A stretch of DNA of 64,000 nt from Agapetus fuscipes (Eukaryota; Arthropoda; Insecta; Trichoptera; Glossosomatidae). Position numbers and translations under genes: made by a program. The stretch lies in NCBI GenBank assembly GCA_951799405.1, contig CATOGX010000043.1, positions 1-64,000 of the forward strand, given 5' to 3'. How positions within the stretch are numbered: position 1 is the stretch's first letter; every line of letters starts with the position of its first letter. The notes under the pieces were generated by a model that worked only from the letters and a program-made list of their open reading frames with translations, ran no database searches and was not told where the DNA came from. Shown one piece after another: positions 23,901-35,900 of this stretch.

Positions 23901-26900
23901 GGACGCTATTGTGATTTCTAGACCTTCAAGCTTCCACAGTCAATGGGTATTATTTTGTTTTTCCTCAACAAAAATACATCTTAAATTTTAGCAATTCAGC
24001 TAACATCACATTGAACTATCAAAAGTGACATTTAAAAAAAAGTTACATAGTTCCGATTTTCCCCCACTCTATAGATATTTTCCCCCACTCTATAGATATT
24101 TTCCCCCACTCTATAGATATTTTCCCCCACTCTATAGATATTTTCCCCCACTCTATAGATATTTTCCCCCACTCTATAGATATTTTCCCCCACTCTATAG
24201 ATATTTTCCCCCACTCTATAGATATTTTCCCCCACTCTATAGATATTTTCCCCCACTCTATAGATATTTTCCCCCACTCTATAGATATTTTTCAGTTTTA
24301 AGTCACATATGCCTTGTTCAGTAAGGTTGAGTACTAATACTTAAGAGGGGGTGTGCTTATTCCGCCATGTTTTAGTTGTTAGTTCACAAGAGTTTTACAC
24401 GTGAACACAAGCTCCCTGGTGTGTGCTTATGGGCAGGCACTCGTACAACCATCTACTAATTCACGAGTACTCGACCCTGTGATTGGCCCTATCAAACCAA
24501 ATTTGAAACAACACACCTCAAGTGTATGAAAATGTTTTATGTTTCAATGTAAAATATTCAAAGCAAAATATGTACACAAACACAAACACAAACACACAAA
24601 GTTACACACTTACACATGATCAAACAAAACAACGTATAAACACGTCTTTCATTCCCACGCACAATAAACTTTGCAAATGAGGAACACAGAGTGAGGTTAT
24701 GTTGGGTGTCATGTGAGGCTGGGTATAGAGGGACTAGTGAGACTCACAGGCTGTCTTGGCGGTGAACATGATTCCTCCGTCGTCGTCTGATCTCCCGGCT
24801 GGGCGCTGGGCCGGATCCTCAATTCCTATTTCGTTTATGGCATCCGGGTAATCTGAAAACCCAAGCTTTTTAAGGAATATGGCAGACATGAATCTCATTT
24901 TGGAAACTTCACAAAAAACTTCATTTCTGTTGTAAGATTGAAGGTTACGCTTAGATTTTTAACCTTCCCTGGCCGAAGCGGGGTACCTATATGAGATACC
25001 CCAAAAAAACGTTTTATTTGATTACTCAATAATTAATCGAGCAATTCAATTGAAACTTTTTGTAATCTTCGTAAAGCTACTAAGAAACATTTCTGTATAT
25101 TTTGTTTTATTATTAGTTTAAGTATTCAAAGCATGTAGTCTTCAAATAATTGTTTTTGATAAATATTTGCATATTCTAAGTAATCACGTGGTCAGAAACA
25201 CGTCCCAAATGCTCTCGCGGGGGGAGCGCTGGAGCATGTGGGGGGACGGGAAGTGCGGGCGCGTCATTGTGTGTGTGTTCCATGTGTGTGCAGTCCAGAG
25301 ATAAGCTACTTGTTTCACTTTTTTACGCGGGCTTACCGCGTCACAGCTGTGCGGAAGAGAGTCAACTATATTGTCCGCTGACGACTTTACTCCGTCGTTT
25401 CTGGGTAAGCGAGTGGAACAGTTGCGTCGTCTTCTGTCATTCCAGTGGTTCCCAAAACGTTTTATAATATTTTATAAAAAAAAAAAAAAAATGTTTTTGT
25501 GAAGAGAAAGGTAAGTTCGTTGTTTTTTTTTCTGAATAGGTAGGTATATTGTTTTTCCTTTGTGATATGTGCCTAACATTTGATTTTTTTCTCTCTCTAG
25601 AAAATGGCTAGAAAAAATACCTATAAAGAAATAGAAAAATTGCAAGACGTTAGTGATGACGAAGTTATTGACAGTGACTTAGAATTTGAATTGTGTAATT
25701 CGGATGATTCTGAAGTCAAAGATATTATTGAATCTGAGTCTGATGAATCTGAGTCTGCATACTGTAAAAAAAATGTTTCAATTATGTCAATGCCACCCCT
25801 GCTTCAAGGAAAGGCGGCAAAGTTGCAGAGCTTATTTCATTTGCGGTATTTCCTACTGTAGACACATTTGAAATTGTATTTGTATGCGCGAAAATCCTAC
25901 GTATGTTTTACTTTTGTGGGTGTATAAGATGTGGATTGTAAATTTTAATATATATTTGCATCTTAGATTTAGATTTAGAGTATTTAAATAAATAATAAAT
26001 CATTCGTTAATTTGTTGCAGATATAAACTACGCCCAGATAATAAAAGATGCCTTCGCTTGATATTTCTCAACACTATTGCACATAACTTGAAAAATTGTA
26101 TTTATGTTTTTTTGATTTTAACTTTATTTATGTTTTTTTTAATTTTTTTCTATGTTGCATATTTCACTATTATTCAATTGAAAATGAAATAAAAATTGTT
26201 AAGTATAGAAATTTAGTTATTAAAAAATCTTGTTTTATTTTCACTTTTTTTATTATTTATATAAAGGACACGAACGTTTTCGACTACTTCGTAGTCATCA
26301 TCAGGTTCATCACCTGATTATGACTACGAAGTAGTCGAAAACGTTCGTGTCCTTTATATAAATTATATTTTGTATTGTTTGTGTATTAACACTGTGAAAA
26401 TTCATTTTGTTTCAATTTATAATTTTTGGATGAAATTTTTCAAGCAAAACACTGTTTATTTTCACTATAGACTTTATTTAAAAGATTAAAATCTTTAAAA
26501 CGAAATTACGAACGTTTTCGACCTAGAAGGTCATCATCAGGTATCTGATGATGACCTTCTAGGTCGAAAACGTTCGTAATTTTGTTTTAAAGATTTTAAT
26601 CTTTTAAATAAAGTCTATAGTGAAAATAAACAGTGTTTTGCTTGAAAAATTTCATCCAAAAATTATAAATTGAAACTTTATATAAATAATAAAAAAGTGA
26701 AAATAAAACAAGATTTTTTAATAACTAAATAAAGATGAATTTTCACAGTGTTAATGTACCAACCATACAAAATATTATTATAGAAATGTTTATTTTAAAT
26801 TCTCTTCCACCGTTTAGGAAACACTGGTTGAGTTTGACCTATTTGCGTCATTCCGACGGTGTGTGCGGACCGAAACGCACGTCTGGCGGGCTCTCTTCCT

Positions 26901-29900
26901 TATGATTATTTTGTATGAAAAGTAGCTGGGGTCCTCCGGTACCCCACTTCAGACCATGTGGAATTTTTAGATACTCAGGGTGATAAAGGTTAAATATCAA
27001 AAACAAAAAATATTTCAAATAAGAAGTGTTCAATTCCATTTCTCATGGACTTGGCATAATTTTGAATATGAATCTTTTTTCTTGGTGTGCAAACGTCACA
27101 CTTGTTTGGGACTATCGCCCTTAGCAACCAATAAGAAATATTTGTATGTATTTTCCATAGCAACCCGGCCGCGTTACGTAATTTTTTTGTCTATGTCAAT
27201 TCACGTACGGAGCTCATTTTTAGCAGGTAATAGATATTAAATGTCAGGGTAGGACCTACTCATTCATTTAGAAAGCAAAAGGAAGTACTTGTTGAAAATG
27301 ACCACAGACAATTCAACTGCTTCCCCCTTGTCACAGTCCGGTACCTGATCAGAAGTCCAGGAGTGTATGGGGGTGTCTGTTACCTTTCAAATGCTTGACC
27401 AGCCATCCCGTACATTTTGCGACCGAAACCATAGACACAGGATCTTATGAAAAGGTGGTTTGATTGCTCATGAGTATGTACATACTTCTAAATAGACAAA
27501 AAAGCTGTGACATCAAACAGCCAGGCTATAACTAGTATTTTGTTATTGGTTGCTAAGCTACCTAGTCGCATAGACCGTGCCAGACGAGATAATGTCCAAG
27601 TCTGTTCAGTTTACACTAAACAATAATTAATAACCATGTGGTCGTGCAAGAAGTAACTAACAGCTTGTAAACTGTTCAGGAGACATCTAAACACTTTTGT
27701 TTACTAGATTTAAAAAGTAAAATTTCCTCATTAAAATAATTAATTATTGATGATGGAGTGATGTTTTCCGGGATCTGTTGCCGCCGAAGCTCCAACTCCA
27801 GCTCCCACAGAGCACGGCAACAGATCCCGGAAAACATCACTCCAGCATCATCAGCCGGCCGTGTAAGCCTAAAACTCTTATTCAAATTATTGAAACCTTC
27901 TTTACAAATACAGTAATATCCCGTTTTACGCAAATTCGGAATTACACAGTTTTTATTTGTGATCATTTTGCGCACCCGCCTCTTCGGTTTACGACAAGTT
28001 TGATCGTGTTCCGTGTGGAATAACAATTCAGCCTCAGGTCCTGAATAAAATCGATGGTATAATAGAAGAAGTGATTGATATTCGATTGACTTACGCGGTC
28101 CCACCTATCGCGTAAGTCCGGGGGTATTACTGTATTAACATGTTTTCGTTTGACAGTAAAAAAATAAAAACAGCATGCATTGAAAACTACTCTTAGGAAA
28201 TTGAAGGTTTGGCAATGGCAGTACTGCATATAGGAAGCATATATTTTGTCTGCCTAAGTAGGAAGACGCAGGGATCTCAGATGTAGTTTAGAGTAAAACA
28301 ATAAAACAGCAGGGGCACATAGATGAGAAGGAGAATAATTATAAGCCAAGTACATTACTTAAACATAAAACATTCAAAGCTGTGACAAACACTTATACTT
28401 GGTTTGTCAACTAAGTGTGTAGGTACACTAATTTAAATAATTGATTTATTTAACTTTTTGAAGTTTGCGTAGTTACACATTAAAAATTAATTTTTATGAG
28501 AAAGTATAAAAATGTTTAAAAAACACAGATTTTTATTAGATAGGATTATTGGGGCGCTACTATACTGATCAGGATTATTGGGGCGCTACTGTACTGATTA
28601 GGGTTAGTGGGGCGCTACTGTACTGAATAGGGTTAGTGGGGCGCTACTGTACTGAATAGGATTAGTGGGGCGCTACTGTACTGATTAGGGTTAGTGGGGC
28701 GCTACTGTACTGATTAGGATTATTGGGGCGCTACTATACTGATTAGGATTATTGGGGCGCTACTGTACTGATTAGGATTATTGGGGCGCTACTGTACTGA
28801 TTAGGATTATTGGGGCGCTACTATACTGATTAGGATTATTGGGGCGCTACTGTACTGATTAGGATTATTGGGGCGCTACTATACTGATTAGGATTATTGG
28901 GGCGCTACTGTACTGATTAGGATTAGTGGGGCGCTACTGTACTGATTAGGATTAGTGGGGCGCTACTGAACTGAATAGGATTAGTGGGGCGCTACTGTAC
29001 TGATTAGGATTAGTGGGGCGCTACTGTACTGAATAGGATTATTGGGGCGCTACTGTACTGATTAGGATTATTGGGGCGCTACTGTACTGATTAGGATTAT
29101 TGGGGCGCTACTGTACTGATTAGGATTATTGGGGCGCTACTGAACTGTAATCAGAGAAATAAATAAACACGTGCAGGTTGCTCGCCAAGGCTACAAACAC
29201 AGCAGGCAGAGGTTGTTAGTATGTTAAGTGAAGACTGTACCTAATCTATAGTACTTTTTTTTACCGTGGGTAAACTGTTTGGCAGACCCGTTCTGCTGGA
29301 ACTCGGGGAAACTGACGTGGTTCTGCTTGCCGTCCTGAAATATAAAACCACAAATTCAAATGAAGTAGGAAATGGGAAAAATGATGTTTAAGTTTGGGTT
29401 TCAGATGGATTATGGAGTCCACGCTCTTATGCAGATATAGAAACAATCAACATGCTGATCAGATGATTAAGAAAGTTTCATTATGCAAACGCTGCAAAGC
29501 TGGATGAACCTTTGGTGAACAATTTTTGGTAAAGGCATATATGAATTTTATAGCCCGGCGAAAAGCATATTTGGAATTTAAATGATGACTTTACAAAGCA
29601 ATTAGGAAAATTAGATACTTCTTGAGCTGTGCTGGGATACGAGACAAGTGGGCAGCTTTCTCCCACGAGCATTCCAGGATGATGACCACGAGCTCAGGTC
29701 ACACACGAGAGGTATGTTTTCACATTTTGGTTTATCTTCTATTCAAAAAATGATTAGTACAATTTGCTAGTTTTGATCGACAATACGAAAGCACATTATT
29801 ATACATTATATTTACAGGGGAAACATCAAACAGAGAGAAGAGAAACACTCATATGTACAGTATAATAATAACATTAAGATGATTTATTTGGTGAGTGCTG

Positions 29901-32900
29901 TTTTTGTGTGAATCCCCCCTCAAGAGCCCTCGAATGCCCTCTGTGAGCTTGGTTGTCACTGTAGCAAGCGCCAATTCTCTAGCAAGACCCAGTCGCTATG
30001 AAGCAGAATGAACCTTTGGTGACCGGTCTTTGGTAAAGGCAGATAAATTTTTCAACCCAGCAAAGTGCATATTTGAAAAATTCATATTTGTGCTCCACTA
30101 GGAATTGAACCCACTACCTTCCAATCACTATTCAGAAGCTTCAACGATTAGACTACGGGCCATTCATTTAAGTATATTCATTTTTTTACCCGGCAGCTTT
30201 CTCTGAGCACCATTTCAAGCATGTTGTGGCAGAGTGAACTTGTAAGTTTAGTTTCCGGAAAAGGCAGGAAGAGCTGTCTGACGTTCAGATTCTCTTCTGC
30301 AAGCACAAGTGCAGCAAGTGCATGTGCTTGCTCGCAGCTCGTGTACGTGTATACATGGAGAATAAACCTCAATTGCTCGCAAGCTCTATTGTGTTAATTC
30401 AGATGCCGGCAGATGGTGAGTGGAGCTAGCTGGCCGGGTCTCTTACCTTGTTGAGCCGCTTGCTGCGCTTGTGGTGGTGCTTCCTGTCCCCCACCACCCT
30501 CCTGATGTTCATGTGTGTGCGGTAGTTGACCTGCGTGGTGAGGTCGCGGTCATTCACCGCGTGCCGGCTGTAACTGAGACGCCGGTGCTGTCGGGGAAAA
30601 CACCGTTATCAGCTGATGGGGAAACACAAAGGCACACTGCACACCTGCCAGCATTCTAAATTACTTATTATTCCTGCATAAATGGAAAACATAAATACAC
30701 ACCTGGCAACACACACGCCAACCACACATTTATACTTTGATGATGCCTGCATACATGGAAAGCATTGAGTCATAATGAGGTCATTTTTTTTGCAACTAAG
30801 CTACACATATAGTGTAACTTCTTGCCGCGTTATCCCCGAAGGGGTCGCATGTGGCGAGTTGAACCTATTTATTTTTACAGGTAAGGGGGCCGGCCTTACG
30901 CCAACCACTTCAGTTGAAGTGGAGGTTTCCCAGCTCCCGAGAGTGCTGGTACTCATTTCTTGTGAAGGCTGAGTAAACCTTGCCGGTATTTTATTTTGGG
31001 GTTTGAATTAAACACCGAAATGGGAAATCATTTCTGACACCCTCGGTGGGATTCGAACCCGAGCTTTCGGCATGGAATGCAAGCACTCTACCACCTGAGC
31101 TATCGACCGGACTATCATTCAAAATGCCAAAAAAGTTATGACGTCACAAGGTTGGGCTTCTAGGGCAAAGTCTTCCTTATAATTTGTTATCGGTTGATAC
31201 GAACACTACTCACATAGACCTCTGACGTTTACCCGTGCAGAAAAATTTGAATTCCAATCATCCAAGTAAAAAATATTCCAATCCCATAATATACAATATG
31301 ATAGACAGCAGTCAGATAGACTCCAGTCCAGCACACATAACAGATCCTTGGAGCAATTTCTCTCAAAGCTAAACAATCCCATCACAATGCATTCACTTAC
31401 AAATAAACCTTTACTTTCAACACAACAAGTTCTCGAGTGCTGCGAGTTAATTTTATTTTAATTCACTTTGATTTATAATTTAGCAATTTATTGATAATAT
31501 TTAGAGATGACAACTAGACTGTTCATTTACACATAAAATTGCCAGCATCACAATCAGAGCTTTACAAAAAAGTATAGAGTTTTGACTTATTCAAAATTTC
31601 AATAAGTATCTATATTTAAATATATTTTTAAGAAGAAACTTTTAATCTGCAGGTAAAAGCAAGTAAGTAATAAGAGCCAACTTTTCAATAAGTTAAATAA
31701 CACACTGTCTAACAAATAGTTGAATAACACATTGTCTACCGAATAATAAACTGAACATGTTTAGTCAACAAATTACTTTAGAGTTTCTTATTGCATGACC
31801 CATCTCTAGTCATGTATACTACCAGGGCTGGAAGTCTCATGACCACGGTAATTCTAACCTACGGAATATTGGTAATAATTGTATGAAAACTAATCAGCTG
31901 TTCACTTGCGGCCATCTTGGATTCACAGGTCTTCATACAAATATTACCGATATTCGGTAGGTAAGAATTACCGTGGTGATGAGACTTCCAGCCCTGGACC
32001 TGGAGACTCCACTGGCGCTGGTTGATCTTGCCATATCTATTAGCAATAAAACATGGCGGCACATGAACAGCTGATCGCACAATGTATATTTTTTCATACA
32101 AATTGCATGGTACAGGGATCAGCTGTTAACACACCGCCATGTTTTATTGCTTGCTATCTCCAAATAGATATGATAAGACCAACTGACACCCGTTGAGTCT
32201 GCAGGGCCTGGATTAGTTTTCAATTCCTATATTAATGATGAAGTTCATTTAGCGTTACTCATGCTACATCAAGGTGTCGGGGCACTTCTGACAAGTAGGG
32301 CACACTGAACGGAACATCCATGGCTTCACCCAGCCTCCATGGGTTTCCTGCTAATGCTGTGGGTGATACATTTAGGCGTTTCATATGAACAACAGATTGC
32401 TCTTTACATGAATGCTACTGCCATCTATTAAATAGCAATGAAAGCTAAATGTCCTTACAAAATGAAAAAAAATGTCTATTCACTCTGATAGATAACTGAA
32501 TCTATTTTCACTGTTAAAATATATTTCTAAAATTGTTCCATTCACAACAAACACTTCCATATGAGTCAAACTTTATCAATATATTTAGCAATTATTATTA
32601 TCTGCCATTGAACAATTATTATTATCTGCCATTGAACAATTATTATTATCTGCCATTGAACAAAAATACTTTAAAATGTTACAACTTATATTTTTCTATA
32701 TTTTTTGTAAACAATTTTTACAGTGAAATTGAATTCTTCTTGTGGAGCAGATATTTTTTTGCAATTCTTCGAGAAAATAAAGCTTTTTCCTCAATCCAAC
32801 AGATGGCAGTCACTCAAATAAATGAGGACACAGAACCTCAATGAAATTAGTGAAGGTAAAATGATTTTTCATGAGATAGCAATCAGACTGGGGACACATG

Positions 32901-35900
32901 TATGCATTTATATATATTAATGAATGTTCCTTGGAAAAATAATGTGAGCTTCGTTGCAGTAGGAAAACATTGTTCCCACACAAGCTCTCCGGCAACAGTC
33001 ACATGCACTGTTAGACGAGCACCAACTTACTGCGCACAAGACAGGGAATAATAATAATAATATTAGGATGATTTACTTATTTGGTGAGCGCTGTTTTCGT
33101 GTGTATCACATCTCAAAAGCCCTCTGCGAGCTTGGTCGTCGCTATAGAAAGAGCCAATTCTTAAGCAAAACCCAGTTGCTGTAAGGCTGGATGGACCTTC
33201 AGTGACTGGTCTTCGGTAAAGGTAGGTAGATGAATTTTTCACCCAGCGAAGAGCATATTTGAAAATATAAATGGTATTTTTTGTGCTCTGCCGCGATTTG
33301 AACTCACAACCTTCCATTTACGAGTCAGAAGTGTTAACCACTGAACTACGAACCGGAATCCTGCATTTATTATGCATGACAATGTTTCCTTTCTATAATG
33401 TTCAAATTCATGTTTCTATCCAACACATCGCACGTTTAATAATAAAGAGCAATAACTCAAAAAACAAGAATGTTGGGAAATCACGTTTGAAAGTCAGACA
33501 ACCAGTACAACTTGTATGGGATGAAAAAGGCGTCCGATGTTTTATCTCTCGGTCATATTCGTCCAAATTGAACGGCTGTCGCATTCTACCTATTCTTCTC
33601 GCATTGTTCTTGCGTTTTGTTACAAAATCTTGATTTTCCAAATTTTCGAGTTATTGCTCTTTATTATTAAGCGTGCGACATGTCTGCTTGTGAGCGTGCA
33701 TGTGTGAATCTTACATGGTAATAAGCCTATTCAACTAAGTTATAGAAGTTAGATGCCAGGTTGGCTGAACTAGCAATTGTTTGTCATAATAATTCTGTGC
33801 TTGTAGCTGTGACCTTGCAGCGCTTCTACTGCAGCCTACAAACTGTTAGTAGGCACCACAGATCGTAGGCACTTAGTTTCAACAAAACAACACAAGTAAG
33901 CCGCATGTGAAGTGCAACTTCTTGCCGCATTGTCTCTGAAGGATTTTCATGTGGTGAGTGAAGGTTTCACAAATAAATCGTTCAAGGTATCCCTGTTTCT
34001 GAGGGAAAAGGTTCTCATTTCTTGTGAAGGCTGAGTAAACCTTGCTGGTGCTGTGGTTCTAGGTTTGAAATAAACATTGAAATGACAAATCATTTCCGAC
34101 ACCCTTGGTGAGGATCAAACCCTAGTCATGTAAACGCAAGCGTTCTATCAACTGTAACATGGACTGTCAATACAAAAAACTGAACTTGTTGATGAGCAAA
34201 AGAATTGTCAAGAATTACACACTCACACAGGAGCACTTAACCTTAAGATTAAGCGTTAGTTTGATTCTTGTATACGCTTATTACATTAGTAGAGTGAAAT
34301 GTGTACTACAACATCCAGTAGGCAACTGATATTGATCTAAAGTTATCTGACAATTGTTGTAAAATACTTCAAATTAGTGACTAACATGGAAACCTACTCT
34401 TTAACTTACCTATAAATAATCTGTGATATTATTAAATTGGACGACTTTACCATACCTACAGCTAGTGATGTGAAAAAGCAAGAAATAATAAGCTAACTGT
34501 GTAGGTATTATGTATCTAATACATTGTATCGAGTATAGATGTTAAATACAATAAAATACCCAAAGAAAAATGTGATTTTGTTACTAATGTTGAATATGTG
34601 ATGAATACATTTAGATGCTGTTGCTGTTTTTCAATGTTCTTGATTATGATGAGTTGTGTAGAACCAAAGATGGCGATCTATGTAGGTTGCTTTTTAAAAT
34701 GAGATGAATATATGAAAACATAGAGAATGTGATTGTCCATGTTTCCATACAAGTATTTATCTCATCTTTAAACTCCTGCATGGCCGGCCATTCTTTGATG
34801 TTATACTACTTTTACTATCTATGAACCAAAAAGTATGGAATAAAATTTTAGGATTTTAATACCTGATCTAGTAAAAACAACTTGTCTACGATTATTTTCT
34901 TACATTTACAAACTGTTTTTTTTTTAAATATAAAATAAGTGTTTTGCTTTGTCCATCTACTTATTGTGCATAGAGATTCAAGATAATGAAGTTTCTAAGT
35001 ACCAACTTAAAAAATCAACTTAAAAAAATACCTAGCTCCTGATGTTTAAAATACCTAGCTCCTGATGCTTAAAGTTTTTCTGAAATATTATTTTTGATGA
35101 CGTTTAGTCTTTTTTTAAATATTTCTAAAATAATGTCTTACAAAAAGAAAAAAAAATCATACAAGAGTCCTACAGAGAACCAGAGGCGGTAAACTAGGAT
35201 ACACAAAGAAATGAAATAAATGTGTAGCAACACAGGCAATGTTCTGGTGTTCGCACCTGTTTACAACATTCTTGAAAAAAAACATAGATTGCAGTCTTCT
35301 GTGGGACTCATGAACAAAATTTTTAGTACAATGTGGTGTGTGAGCATTAATTAAGTATTAATATACTAAAGATGACTGGTTTTACTTAGATGTACATCAG
35401 CTGGCAGGTCATGTACAGGTATGGGATGCATATTTAAGTCTTACTTTAAAATGACAGGAAGTCCAACCATTGTTTTCACATTACACATCTCTAAGCGGCA
35501 AACTAACGCATATGTTCAACAAGTGTAGGAAATATATGTTCTTTATTTGGATTCCAGGGACAAACTAGCAATTAAATTCAAAACATATGTTCCATATTGT
35601 AATGTCGGCGTCAACCTGACGCTTATTTTAAGAAACAAAAGTTCTCTATCGGAGTTTTAGCATCCAAGTGATAGTTCAGTTTAAAACATAATAATATGCT
35701 CCTTTTTTTCTTTCAAAATAACACTTACATCCAAAACAATAGTGATGTTCTTTGTTAGAATGCAAGTGTCAAGCTAACACATAATATTGTAGAACCATTC
35801 CTTCATAACACATTTGAATTTAAGTGTTAAGTTTACGCTTAGAAATGTATTGATCCCCAAACTATGACAGATTGTTTCATAGACAACATTTGTATCACAC

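Larger units (their letters stand above)
24959..26993 (+). mobile_element. piggyBac-like DNA transposon relic, TTAA flanked, with two nested insertions
   Basis: Flanked by TTAA (24959-24962 and 26990-26993), the obligatory piggyBac target site. The left end reads CCTTCCCTGGCCGAAG, the right end (inverted) CCTTTATCACCCTGAG. Subterminal inverted motifs match well: CGAAGCGGGGTACC (24973-24986) and its inverted partner TGAAGTGGGGTACC near 26938-26951. It encodes only a short acidic N terminus, and the catalytic Asp domain is missing. Interrupted by a family A repeat (25759-25979) and a PLE palindrome (26212-26778). Confidence 0.85.

Noticed and set aside
24025..24324. Open frames on both strands across the 21-bp array
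   Set aside because: Consequence of a 21-bp unit lacking stops; no start context or homology.
28541..29147. 29-bp array as a copy of exon 8's edge
   Set aside because: The unit shares no run with the exon 8 end or its donor.
31037..31111. Functional tRNA gene
   Set aside because: A and B boxes are good, but the sequence continues into a dispersed body repeated at several loci, so it is a SINE head, not a tRNA gene.
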